Shown here in pieces: positions 27,996 through 36,340 of a DNA stretch of 64,000 nt. The position numbers and the translations under genes are program-made. The DNA is from JAYZQT01 sp964412235 (GTDB lineage Bacteria; Pseudomonadota; Alphaproteobacteria; MPNO01; UBA830), in NCBI GenBank assembly GCA_964412235.1, contig CAYPNT010000004.1, forward strand, positions 1-64,000, in the 5' to 3' direction. Position 1 is the stretch's first letter. Each line of letters starts with the position of its first letter. The notes below the pieces were generated by a model that ran no database searches, was not told where the DNA came from, and saw nothing but the letters and a program-made list of their open reading frames with translations.

Positions 27996-29243
27996 CTACG
28001 CAGCTTTTTCTTCATCCTCACCGCGCTCTTTTTCAATTTGTGCGCGTTCCCACTCAAACATATAGTCCCTGGTGTGTGGTACCGCTTTTAGTGATTTTGC
28101 GACTTGAATCTGGAAAACCATTAGGTTTTCATACCTGAAACCCATTTCGCAAATCACAAGATAGAGATCCCACATACGGCAGAAGCGTTCATCATAAATA
28201 TTACGAATGTCGTCGCGTCTGGCGTTAAAACGTTCTCGCCAATGTCTAAGAGTTTCTGCATAGTGTAGGCGAAGTATTTCAATGTCCGAGCAAATAAGGC
28301 CAGATTTCTCAACTATAGGCGTAATCTCTGACAAGGCCGGGATGTCTGCTCCTGGAAAGATATATTTTCGAATAAAAGGATTGATTGGCGCGGGTGTGTC
28401 AAGACGTCCGATAGAATGGATCACCGCTATGCCGTCATCTGTCATAAGATCTCGAAGTTTATCGAAAAACTCTCGGTAATTCTTCTTCCCTACGTGTTCA
28501 AACATTCCGACAGAGACAATTCGATCAAATTTTTGGGGTATTTTTCGATAATCCAGGAGTTCGAATTTTACTCTTTCCTTAAAACCTGCTCTTGCGGCTC
28601 GTTCATTTGATAATTTATGTTGTTCCTTTGATAGCGTCACCCCGGTAATGTTGGCATTTGATACCTCCGCAATGTATAGGCCTAATCCGCCCCAACCAGA
28701 GCCTATATCAAGGACCTTATTCGCATCTGGTCTATCTAAGAGCATTTTTGCTGCGAGGTGCCGTTTTTTATTCTGTTGGGCAGTATCTAAGTCTTCTTGC
28801 GGTTTCCTGAAATATGCACATGAATACTGTCGGTCTAAATCCAAAAATAGATCGTATAGCTGGCCGGATAAGTCGTAATGATGTGCGACGTTCTTTTCCG
28901 CTACCCCTACAGGATTATATTGCTTAAGTTTTTTGCCACCAATTCCCATCCATTGGAACAAACCAAGTAAGGGAAAAGACTCTACACTGGTATAATTTAT
29001 TGCGGCCAACTCAATGAAATCATAGAGAGTCCCATCCTCGATAACGAGGTCACCATTCATGTACGCTTCTGGCACGTATAGGGCGGGATTGAGGGCAAGG
29101 ATGTAGTCAAGACGACGTTTTTTCAACCGTATAGTGCATCTAGGGGCACTTCCATCCCCGTAGATACCTACTTTCCCATTATGGCCAACGACCTTTATGG
29201 AACCTATCCGCATCGCATATTTCAATAATGATGTAAACAACAT
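27996..29243 (-). CDS. Cyclopropane-fatty-acyl-phospholipid synthase family methyltransferase
   Basis: 415 residues. The N-terminal domain (about 1-110) contains PEAYMNGDLVIEDGTLYDFI, typical of CFA synthases. The SAM-binding motif VLDIGSGWGGLGLYIAE starts near residue 180, and YSCAYF, VSVGMFEHVG and the C-terminal FGFRYENLMVFQIQ-like helix complete the pattern. It transfers a methylene from SAM to unsaturated acyl chains of membrane lipids. The last 15 residues are very acidic and basic (ERGEDEEKAA). It is transcribed alone behind an AT-rich stretch. Confidence 0.92.
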   Translation of the reverse strand: MLFTSLLKYAMRIGSIKVVGHNGKVGIYGDGSAPRCTIRLKKRRLDYILALNPALYVPEAYMNGDLVIEDGTLYDFIELAAINYTSVESFPLLGLFQWMGIGGKKLKQYNPVGVAEKNVAHHYDLSGQLYDLFLDLDRQYSCAYFRKPQEDLDTAQQNKKRHLAAKMLLDRPDANKVLDIGSGWGGLGLYIAEVSNANITGVTLSKEQHKLSNERAARAGFKERVKFELLDYRKIPQKFDRIVSVGMFEHVGKKNYREFFDKLRDLMTDDGIAVIHSIGRLDTPAPINPFIRKYIFPGADIPALSEITPIVEKSGLICSDIEILRLHYAETLRHWRERFNARRDDIRNIYDERFCRMWDLYLVICEMGFRYENLMVFQIQVAKSLKAVPHTRDYMFEWERAQIEKERGEDEEKAA

Positions 29244-29994
29244 GGTTCTATCTTATAGACATCCAAAATAGAGGTTTAGTCACAAATATGCTTGATTTTT
29301 ACAATATACCAACGAATTGACAATTACGCTCCAGGGGAAACAGATTTTATTAAATTCGAAAATCATATATCTTGTTGCGCATATTTTGAATAAATTATTA
29401 CAGAAAAAAAATGCAAAAGTTTGTTTAAACATTTGAGGTATTCATGCATTGTCTCAAAACAACGTATGGTTTTTTTACTCGTCGAAATATGGTGAATACA
29501 GGGAAATGTATGTAAGTTCCTAGTATATCTATAAACAAAAACTAATGATAATTTAGGATGTACGGTAAATCCTGTAGAAGTTTTCGCAGTATTTACATCA
29601 TGAAAAAATTTAATGTCCTAAATAGCCTGCTCTTAATTGCGGTAAATACCTCATAATTAAGTATCAAAGCCATACACAAGGCGTTTATTATAGATTATTT
29701 TTATAACAAAAGATAACCCATTGTTTTATAATGATAAAACGAGTTTTTTTATTTAGACCCAATTTTTACCAATATATCTTTCCCCATAGATATCCACAGG
29801 CATAAATCTATAAAATTCAACGGTCTACTTCATGTTTGGTGGCTCTCAGGTTAAATTAAACTCATTTTAGTTTTTAAAATTAACAAATACCTTGAAGGAA
29901 CTTAATATTAACATGTGCGTTTGCTGGCGACCTTTCCGAGTTCTAGGTATTCTGAAATAATTATGCCACACGCGACCAATTCCGTATCGGTGGT
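29244..29994. other. AT-rich 750-bp gene-free stretch
   Basis: No coding frame above background on either strand. It separates the housekeeping block from the transport and catabolic genes. It includes an AT-rich hairpin with a T-tract (29723-29750) and a single TATCCACAG (29791-29799) one base off a DnaA box. It presumably carries the CFA-synthase promoter at its left end. No other structure could be supported. Confidence 0.5.
29723..29750 (+). terminator. AT-rich hairpin with T-tract
   Basis: GTTTTAT - AATG - ATAAAAC (29723-29740), followed by GAG and seven T residues. The shape is that of an intrinsic terminator, but the stem is nearly all A-T and therefore weak. No plus-strand gene lies just upstream. 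Confidence 0.25.
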
Positions 29995-30969
29995 TTATTG
30001 CTTGAGAAGTGTTTTAATTACGATCCATAGCATCCCAAAGCCAATGACAGCAAATAACACTGCGATGGCCTTTTCCATTTGACGCTGTGCTATACGGCCC
30101 TGCAAAAGCGGGCCAAGCTGACCTCCTATAATTACTGCTGGTATTGTATAACACACGAGGTTCCAGGGTACGGCGTCTAATCCTCCTGCATCTATTAACG
30201 TGGCTATTTGTGTGAATGAAGCGGAGGCTATTGTGACGATAACGGTAAATACGGATGTCGCTGCCGCTACAGCGACAGGGACCGCATTTCGTTTTACGAG
30301 TTGAGGTAGGATTGTTTCTCCCACACCTACGCCAAGAAAGCCCGTAAGGAACGATCCGATAGCTGTAAACGCTGCTCCCAGAACCCCTTGTTTAGGTACA
30401 GAAAATATATACTTCTTGCCGTCTCGGTCGATAATAATTCTATGTTCTTCACGTTGGACAATATTTTTTTTATCGGTGCAATCCACTGACTTTTTTTGTA
30501 TTGGGACGTGCCGAAGTATTACTGGGCACAGAACAAGCATTAACATTGCGTACGCTGCTTTAAGGAGTGTTTCTTGGTCTTGCAGAATTCCGAACATTAA
30601 TGCTCCGAAAACTGCTACAGGAATAGAGACTTTAAGAAATGGGATGGCGCTCTTAAAGTCTATTAGACGTTTGCGATAGTAGCCTATAAAGCCTGATGAA
30701 AACCCAAAGACCTCCGTCATAAGAGCTGATCCAATTGCTGCAGAGGTTGTAAGCGGGTATTCAGGTCCAAGGACTGGAAAGATGATCACAAAGATTGGGA
30801 TAAAAAGTGCAGCGCCTCCTATGCCACTTAGCATTGCTGAGGTGGAAACGCACATGGCGACCGGGAACATAAACCAATACTGTGTCCAATCCATATACAA
30901 TCTATATCCAGGTAATGGGAGCGGCAGAATTGCCACGTCGACAAGATAGACTAATTTTGGCCAGCCCAC
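29995..30969 (-). CDS. TauE/SafE-type anion exporter or permease
   Basis: 324 residues if GTG 30969 is used; ATG 30894 gives a 299-residue form that starts MDWTQYWFMFP and may be the real one. Two halves of four or so membrane segments each begin with the repeated Gly-rich motifs SGIGGAALFIP and TGFLGVGVGETILPQLVKR, the hallmark of the TauE/SafE fold. A soluble charged insert (about residues 155-195) separates them. Members move sulfite, sulfoacetate or other organic anions. No sulfur gene is nearby, so the substrate is open. Confidence 0.88.
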   Translation of the reverse strand: MGWPKLVYLVDVAILPLPLPGYRLYMDWTQYWFMFPVAMCVSTSAMLSGIGGAALFIPIFVIIFPVLGPEYPLTTSAAIGSALMTEVFGFSSGFIGYYRKRLIDFKSAIPFLKVSIPVAVFGALMFGILQDQETLLKAAYAMLMLVLCPVILRHVPIQKKSVDCTDKKNIVQREEHRIIIDRDGKKYIFSVPKQGVLGAAFTAIGSFLTGFLGVGVGETILPQLVKRNAVPVAVAAATSVFTVIVTIASASFTQIATLIDAGGLDAVPWNLVCYTIPAVIIGGQLGPLLQGRIAQRQMEKAIAVLFAVIGFGMLWIVIKTLLKQ

Positions 30970-31146
30970 AGCTTTTGTGGGTCATTAATTTCGAATTTTG
31001 TGCTTTTTTATTGAAAAACCCGCGAGGACTCTGATTTAATCGAGATACTAAGACTGGTGTTGGTGTGCGTTTTGAGGTAAGGCTTTGCCATGGTCTGGGA
31101 TTTGGCAGTTAGGATTACATCGCGCACCCCCGAGGAGGTAAAACAA

Positions 31147-31458
31147 ATGAAGGCTCTAAAATACCTGATCGTTATCGCGTCTCCGCTTCTGTTTGTGGCA
31201 GGTTGCGAAACGGTGAACCAGAATGACAAGGCTCTACTTGAAAAGGCCAGTGCAAACGCAGCTGATGCCAAAGCCGCCTCTATGAAAGCATCATCGGATG
31301 CTAAAGCTGCTGCTGCTGCTGCAAAAGCTGCTGCTGCTGCAAAAGCTGCTGCTGCTGCTGCTCGCGCTGCGGCTGATGCGGCAAACCGAGGGGCGGCCGA
31401 AGCGAAAGCTGCAGGTGATAAGGCGGATAGAATTTTCCAGAAAAATCTTCGCAAGTAA
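31147..31458 (+). CDS. Lpp/OprI-like alanine-zipper lipoprotein
   Basis: 103 residues from ATG 31147, with GAGGAGG about 10 nt upstream. Signal peptide with lipobox FVAGC (Cys20). The mature part is one long Ala-rich helix (runs of 5-6 Ala separated by Lys or Arg, then ADAANRGAAEAKAAGDKAD) ending FQKNLRK. This is the layout of Braun-type lipoproteins: N-terminal lipid, trimeric helix, C-terminal Lys. The Ala runs are coded by GCT triplet tracts. An L,D-transpeptidase, the enzyme class that links such lysines to peptidoglycan, is the convergent neighbour. It may act as an outer-membrane to cell-wall tether. Confidence 0.8.
   Translation: MKALKYLIVIASPLLFVAGCETVNQNDKALLEKASANAADAKAASMKASSDAKAAAAAAKAAAAAKAAAAAARAAADAANRGAAEAKAAGDKADRIFQKNLRK
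31300..31371 (+). repeat. In-frame GCT/GCA triplet tracts
   Basis: Three consecutive blocks of AAA followed by 5-6 Ala codons (GCT runs closed by GCA) code for the alanine zipper. The blocks are 7, 6 and 7 codons long, so copies differ by whole codons, as expected from slippage that keeps frame. Confidence 0.7.
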
Positions 31459-31475
31459 GTTAACGGATCATAAAT

Positions 31476-31506
31476 CGACGCGACGTTATCATAATTGGTA
31501 GCGTCG
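31476..31506. terminator. Weak bidirectional terminator candidate
   Basis: CGACGC (31476-31481) pairs with GCGTCG (31501-31506) across a 19-nt loop between the convergent lipoprotein and L,D-transpeptidase genes, with TTTCTTATTT after it on the plus strand. Position is right for a terminator but the loop is long and the T-tract broken. Confidence 0.3.
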
Positions 31507-31510
31507 TTTC

Positions 31511-32509
31511 TTATTTGAGGATCTGTATTGGGATGCCGCGACGTTGCTTGGCTACAGTTCTGGCCTTCGTCCAGTCGATTAGATTTGCGCTACCGCCCGC
31601 TGCAAGAAGAATAAGATACTCAAATTCTGGTGGTTTGGCAGGGGTTAGTTCTCCTTTTTGTTCAATCTCATCAGCTTGGAGTTGGTTTGGATGAATTTCG
31701 AGCCAGAGCCCGTCCTTCACAAACGCTAATTTCATAGGTTGGTCAATGATTGTCACCTTGGTACCAATTCCAATTTTGTCGAAGAGTCGGAGAATATCCT
31801 CTGGATAAAGTCGTATACACCCATGGCTTACCCTTCGACCTACACCATAGGGTTTGTTGGTGCCATGAAACAGATAAGCAGGCCAATCGAGATAAACAGC
31901 ATGGGTCCCAAGTGGGTTATCCGGTCCGGGTCTAATCACAGGCGGTAGCTCGGGTTGTTCTATCCGCACAGACTTTGGGACATACCACGTTGGTAAATGC
32001 TGTTTACGTACGACCTTAGTAACACCCTTTGGGGTGTCCCAACCTGCATTACCAATACCTAATGGAACTGATTCTACCGTCTTTAGGTTTTCATCAAATA
32101 AATAGAGCCGTTGGTCAGCTAGGTTTATCAGTATTCCCTCGCGTGGACCTCTCGGAATAATGTGTGCCGTAGGGAGTATTATTTTTCGATTTGCACCAGG
32201 AACCCATGGATCAATCCCGGGATTCGCGGCTACAATCTCAGTGTATCCAAGCCCATTACTCCGTGCGAGATCCACGAGTGAGTCTGAATATTTTGTGTTG
32301 TGCGTCTGCACTTGCCCAATTATTTTTGGGAAGTTTTTGTCACTATTGACACTAATTTTTGTGGGAGCAACAGTGTTCGCTTGGCTTTGGTTCGGAACAC
32401 TTAACGACATTCCAACAAAACATATAACTACAAGTGTTATAGCGTTTTTAAGTGTTCTTCTCCACGCAGCGTATTTTGATCTTCCGGGAAAAATTTTCCT
32501 GTAATTCAT
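31511..32509 (-). CDS. L,D-transpeptidase (YkuD domain)
   Basis: 332 residues. A basic N-terminus and a hydrophobic segment at about 25-45 form a signal peptide or anchor. Next comes a LysM-like segment (SLVDLARSNGLGYTEIVAANPGID). The YkuD domain follows, with catalytic HG...SHGCIRLYPEDI, where Cys is the nucleophile. It should act in the periplasm on peptidoglycan stem peptides, making 3-3 crosslinks or attaching a Lys of a protein, as ErfK/YbiS/YcfS do for Lpp. The convergent gene is an Lpp-like lipoprotein ending in Lys. The C-terminal 60 residues show no known domain. Confidence 0.93.
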   Translation of the reverse strand: MNYRKIFPGRSKYAAWRRTLKNAITLVVICFVGMSLSVPNQSQANTVAPTKISVNSDKNFPKIIGQVQTHNTKYSDSLVDLARSNGLGYTEIVAANPGIDPWVPGANRKIILPTAHIIPRGPREGILINLADQRLYLFDENLKTVESVPLGIGNAGWDTPKGVTKVVRKQHLPTWYVPKSVRIEQPELPPVIRPGPDNPLGTHAVYLDWPAYLFHGTNKPYGVGRRVSHGCIRLYPEDILRLFDKIGIGTKVTIIDQPMKLAFVKDGLWLEIHPNQLQADEIEQKGELTPAKPPEFEYLILLAAGGSANLIDWTKARTVAKQRRGIPIQILK

Positions 32510-32548
32510 GATGACTAAAAAGCTTTTTGTCTGTGCCTTTAATATAGT

Positions 32549-33001
32549 TCAAATCGTTGGAGATGTGGATGTACTTTTCGTTATCCCGCTATTCGGACCG
32601 TACCTCCCTACGACCTCACCTGTGGCTAGCAAATTTCCATTTTCATCGTGAACGTCACAGGACGATACAAATATTGTTTTCCCAGCTTTGCGGACACGTG
32701 CTTCTGCTATTAGTGTGCCCTCGGTTATATTACCAACCAGATTTACGTTTAGAGAAATTGTCATAGCGTTGCGTGTTACGGGAGGTTCGGAACAGAAAAT
32801 TCCAGCGTGTGCTCCGGCTGTATCAATTAACGCAGCCATTACCCCGCCGTGCACAACGTTTATTCCATTTCGGTGACAATCAGCGACCTGGATCTCAATT
32901 GCTGCATAATCTGGCCCCCATGAAGTCAATTTTGCGCCTAAAAGTTCCATAAGTCCTTTGAAACGCTTCAGAGGACGGCCGGACGCGTCCGAACCTGTCA
33001 T
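32549..33001 (-). CDS. PaaI-type hotdog thioesterase
   Basis: 150 residues from ATG 33001; a longer frame starts 21 codons upstream but adds an unlikely tail. The hotdog signature NGINVVHGGVMAALIDTAG holds the His-Gly-Gly of PaaI/YbgC-like thioesterases, and SLNVNLVGNITEGTLIAEARV follows. It should release acids from aryl- or acyl-CoA. It lies divergent from ubiX and so at the left edge of the catabolic region. The physiological thioester is unknown. Confidence 0.88.
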   Translation of the reverse strand: MTGSDASGRPLKRFKGLMELLGAKLTSWGPDYAAIEIQVADCHRNGINVVHGGVMAALIDTAGAHAGIFCSEPPVTRNAMTISLNVNLVGNITEGTLIAEARVRKAGKTIFVSSCDVHDENGNLLATGEVVGRYGPNSGITKSTSTSPTI

Positions 33002-33135
33002 TTTATATCTTTCTTTACGGTAAGAGTGGGGGACACTTGATAAACCAAATTGAAGTCGAATCAACTACTTAACACCAAATTTATCGACATGGCACAATAA
33101 TTGACTATATTAAATTGGAAAGTGCAGGAAAAATT

Positions 33136-33747
33136 ATGAAACGTGTAATTGTGGGTATTACCGGAGCAACTGGCACCATTTACGGTGTCCGGATAATGGA
33201 GCTAATGCGGACAGATCCAAATATTGAAATACACCTCGTTATGAGTCGCTCTGCTAAGCTTACGCTTAAGATGGAACACGATTTGGAGCTCGATTATATT
33301 AATGGTTTAGCTCACCAGGTGCATGAATCCTCTAACATAGGGGCGTCAATTTCATCTGGGTCGTTTCGTTCTGAGGGAATGATAGTTGCGCCCTGTTCTA
33401 TTAAAACTATGTCAAATATTGCTATGGGCAACACAGGGGATCTAGTTAGCCGAGCGGCAGATGTAATACTCAAGGAGCGCCGAAAACTTATCATTGCAAT
33501 TAGGGAAACGCCATTACACCTTGGACATTTAGAAAACCTTGCCAAACTTGCACGAATTGGCGCTGTTATTTTTCCGCCTGTACCGGCGTTTTATAATCGC
33601 CCTAAATCCCTAGAGGATATTGTGGATCAATCTTGTATGAGAATGCTTGACCAGCTGAATGTGGATATCGAATCTGCGCCAAGATGGGGTGAAGAGGGGG
33701 GTGTGCCGGCCGTTGGGCAGAAAATAGAAGGAGGAAAAGCGGGTTAA
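33136..33747 (+). CDS. ubiX: UbiX-family flavin prenyltransferase
   Basis: 203 residues from ATG 33136. It joins a dimethylallyl group to FMN to make prenylated FMN, the cofactor of UbiD decarboxylases. Visible motifs are VGITGATGTIYGVRIME for FMN binding, the PCSIKTMSNIAMGNTGDLVSRAADV loop and ERRKLIIAIRETPLHLGHLENLAKL, which contains the conserved RETP and R residues. Length is typical. It is transcribed alone, 10.7 and 18 kb from the two UbiD genes of this window. The divergence of this copy (for example HQVHESSNIGASISSGSF) resembles VdcB/BsdB-type decarboxylase partners, so it may serve catabolic UbiDs rather than ubiquinone synthesis. Confidence 0.9.
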   Translation: MKRVIVGITGATGTIYGVRIMELMRTDPNIEIHLVMSRSAKLTLKMEHDLELDYINGLAHQVHESSNIGASISSGSFRSEGMIVAPCSIKTMSNIAMGNTGDLVSRAADVILKERRKLIIAIRETPLHLGHLENLAKLARIGAVIFPPVPAFYNRPKSLEDIVDQSCMRMLDQLNVDIESAPRWGEEGGVPAVGQKIEGGKAG

Positions 33748-33751
33748 AACT

Positions 33752-34546
33752 TCAACTTCTAAAATTTGCTTTTACAGTTCCCAGTTTGGAGAGATTTACC
33801 TGTGCGGAACTTGGGTAATTACCTAACCATATTACTGGAGCGACTGACCCTGTCAGGATAATTTGTCCTTCTGTCAATTGAAAACCGTGTGACCTGAGTG
33901 TGTTTGCTAACCAAGCGACAGCTTCAAGAGGGTGGCCCATGACTTCCGTTCCCGTTCCGGAACCCTTTTTCGTACCATCTATCAATGTTTCACCTTCTAT
34001 ACGAGCTAGGTCTATGTCGTTCCATTCAGCTATTTCTTCTCCAATGATTGCAGCCCTATGAAAAAAATCATCGGCGATTAGCAACGGCGTTCCACGTTTT
34101 TTAAAGTCTCCATATCGATTCTCCACTATTTCAATTGCCGGAAAAACTGTGCCAAGTAACTCTGTCACACTGTCACGAGTGTGATGTTTGTTATGAGGGG
34201 TGTTATTGATACGGACACCTATTTCGCATTCAATGCCGGGGTTAAAGAAATTCTTGTTTAAGAGTGATATGCCTGAACGATAACAATTTTTAGACATGAC
34301 TCTACCGTAGGCTGGGCCATCCACATTTAGGTATGTCTGCATTGACAAAGTAGTAGCGCCAACCTTCCAACCGGCGAGCTCACCATAACCATATTTCCGA
34401 AACTCGTTATGCAAATGGGCTTGAAGGGCATACCCAGTTTCCTCCGTTTTCGGTATTTCGTCTCCCAACATTTCAGGGACGGCTCTATGTTTCATTCGTG
34501 CCGTTAATAGGGTTTTGGGAATCCGAGAGGAAAGATTGGGAAGCAT
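33752..34546 (-). CDS. 2-keto-4-pentenoate hydratase-like protein (FAH superfamily)
   Basis: 264 residues. The hydratase pattern includes GWKVGATTLSMQTYLN, the metal ligands in ECEIGVRI and FPAIEIVENRY, and ADDFFHRAAIIG. These enzymes add water to 2-hydroxypenta-2,4-dienoates made by meta-cleavage of aromatic rings (MhpD/XylJ), or decarboxylate oxalocrotonate-like compounds. No meta-cleavage dioxygenase is in the window. It is 2 nt after the transglutaminase-like gene in transcription, suggesting an operon, and converges on ubiX with 4 nt between. Confidence 0.88.
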   Translation of the reverse strand: MLPNLSSRIPKTLLTARMKHRAVPEMLGDEIPKTEETGYALQAHLHNEFRKYGYGELAGWKVGATTLSMQTYLNVDGPAYGRVMSKNCYRSGISLLNKNFFNPGIECEIGVRINNTPHNKHHTRDSVTELLGTVFPAIEIVENRYGDFKKRGTPLLIADDFFHRAAIIGEEIAEWNDIDLARIEGETLIDGTKKGSGTGTEVMGHPLEAVAWLANTLRSHGFQLTEGQIILTGSVAPVIWLGNYPSSAQVNLSKLGTVKANFRS

Positions 34547-34548
34547 AA

Positions 34549-35268
34549 TTATTTTACAGGTTTTTCGTCCTCAAAAATTTTCCCCTGTTTGCGCTCATTC
34601 TGTGCGATAGCTTCGCGACAACGCTCCCACAGTTCGTGCCCGTAGTATTCGTCGAAGTCCTCGAATATGCGGTTAAAAGGTAGGTCGGACCATATTCCGT
34701 GTTGTTTGACATATTCCATATGTTTTCGTCCATTTTTATCGAATTCCTGCAACAAAGCGTCTTCTATGCCATCAAATTCGGTCGGGGTGACATCGAATTT
34801 ATTACAGAGCTCGATATTGAATGCTGGAGCTGCCTTCACCCACTGTCCGTCAATAAGCATGACAGCATAGCCGTGGTGGAGAAACAAATCCTTACCGCCC
34901 ATGGCGTCGCGAAGTCGTTGGCTACACATGTGATTTGTTACGTCCGACAGACCGATTGCGGTTGGTATTCCCGAGGCCCTGGCCACAGCTGTTAGAAGCG
35001 ATGCCTTAGGTATACAGAATGCACCCCCGGTTCTTAAGACCTCGCTCGCTCGGTATGCTTGTGGGTCATCGACAATCCGGTACGGATCATATCGAATACC
35101 ATCGCGGACTGCGTAAAATGCTTTAATCGCTTTTTCTTTGTCGGTAACAGCACCGTCAACCGCTCTCCCTGCAAAATCCGCTACAACTGGGTTATCAAAA
35201 TCAAAATAGTGAGTTGTCTGTAGGTATATTTCGGTGTTTTCGGGATAACCGGTTTCGAGGAATTCCAT
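34549..35268 (-). CDS. Transglutaminase-like protein
   Basis: 239 residues with one transglutaminase-like core: Cys in GGAFCIPKASLLTAVARASGIP, His in LFLHHGYAVMLIDGQWVKAAPAFN. The usual Asp of the Cys-His-Asp triad (Wv.vDpt) reads Ala here (WVKAAPAFN), so classic protease or crosslinking chemistry may be altered. No signal peptide, hence cytoplasmic. These cytoplasmic forms often neighbour catabolic genes in proteobacteria, with unknown function. It is the first gene of a two-gene operon with the hydratase. Confidence 0.8.
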   Translation of the reverse strand: MEFLETGYPENTEIYLQTTHYFDFDNPVVADFAGRAVDGAVTDKEKAIKAFYAVRDGIRYDPYRIVDDPQAYRASEVLRTGGAFCIPKASLLTAVARASGIPTAIGLSDVTNHMCSQRLRDAMGGKDLFLHHGYAVMLIDGQWVKAAPAFNIELCNKFDVTPTEFDGIEDALLQEFDKNGRKHMEYVKQHGIWSDLPFNRIFEDFDEYYGHELWERCREAIAQNERKQGKIFEDEKPVK

Positions 35269-35401
35269 ATTAGTACCTTGATTACTGAAGAGGGGCAGAA
35301 CATAAGGGGGTGTACAAAACTGAGCAAGTGGTCTTTGTTTTGAAAAACGTATTATCTTTTATAAATTTGGCTGATGAAAATTTCTTCATGAATGGTTTGT
35401 G

Positions 35402-36301
35402 ATGGCAGTTGGTGGCAGTCCGGTCGATAGACATAATCCGGTCGCTGGCATCTTGTGGATGGTCGCGGCATCTTGCTGTTTTACAGCCTCATTGTCGCTC
35501 GTTAAGGCTCTGCAGGATGGAGGTATGACGGTATTTCAGGCTGTCCTTTTTAGACAAATTTTTGGGCTAATAATTTTTGCGCCTGTAATATTGAATGCTG
35601 GATTGGGTACGTTAAAAACGACCATTTCCAAACGCCATTTTATGCGAGCATTAGCTGGGTTTTTGGGTATGGTTACAGGGTATTATTCCCTTAGCCTTAT
35701 AAATATTGCAGATTCTACAGCGCTACAGTTTACGTTACCATTTTTCACAATGTTCTGTGCGGTACTACTTTTGGGCGAAAAACTCCAATCGCACAGGGTT
35801 ATTGCCACGATTATTGGATTTGTAGGTGTTTTGGTTATCGTTCGCCCGGGCTTCGCTGTATTCAACGTGGGCGTCGCCGTTGCGCTAGCAGCCTCTGCTT
35901 TTTACGCGATGTCGGACACTATGTCCCGGTGGGTAGCGCGACACGATCCTTTCCTCTCCATAATGACGTGGAATTTCTTGTTTATGATTCCGTTGGCGCT
36001 TGTCCCCTCTGTGATTTGGTGGGTCACGCCACCCATCGACTTGTGGTGGAAATTGTTAGGCTTTTGCATTGCGGGTTTAGGGGCACAATTTTGTCTGACC
36101 CGCTCCTTTGGTTTGGCTGAGGCAAGCCTCGTATCACCAATTCTGTTTCTCCGCCTCCCTCTCTTGGCGGTCGTTGCATATTTTGCATTCGGACAGACAA
36201 CATCCATCTGGACATGGGTTGGAGCTGGAGTAATCTTTGTCGCGACAACGTGGATGGCGCGAGTGGAAACTCGAAAAAGAAGTGATAGAGTAACGACCTA
36301 A
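35402..36301 (+). CDS. DMT-superfamily (EamA) transporter
   Basis: 299 residues from ATG 35402 (GTG one codon upstream is also possible). Ten hydrophobic segments in two EamA halves, each about 140 residues; the first half includes FRQIFGLIIFAPVIL and ends PGFAVFNVGVAVALAAS. The conserved second-half segment SLVSPILFLRLPLLAVVAYFAFGQ is present. Likely an inner-membrane exporter or importer of small metabolites. It precedes the flavin monooxygenase pair by 39 bp on the same strand and may move their substrate or product. Confidence 0.9.
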   Translation: MAVGGSPVDRHNPVAGILWMVAASCCFTASLSLVKALQDGGMTVFQAVLFRQIFGLIIFAPVILNAGLGTLKTTISKRHFMRALAGFLGMVTGYYSLSLINIADSTALQFTLPFFTMFCAVLLLGEKLQSHRVIATIIGFVGVLVIVRPGFAVFNVGVAVALAASAFYAMSDTMSRWVARHDPFLSIMTWNFLFMIPLALVPSVIWWVTPPIDLWWKLLGFCIAGLGAQFCLTRSFGLAEASLVSPILFLRLPLLAVVAYFAFGQTTSIWTWVGAGVIFVATTWMARVETRKRSDRVTT

Positions 36302-36340
36302 GAGCACCTCAATTAGCGTTTGGCGTGTAGGAAGATAGTG

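Noticed and set aside
29244..29994. Replication origin (oriC) near dnaB
   Set aside because: AT-rich, but only one imperfect DnaA box and no dnaA, hemE or parAB nearby. The evidence is too thin.
31008..31454. Minus-strand Ala-rich ORF opposite the alanine-zipper lipoprotein
   Set aside because: The GCT tracts read as AGC on the other strand give low-complexity frames. The plus frame has a ribosome site, lipobox and terminal Lys.
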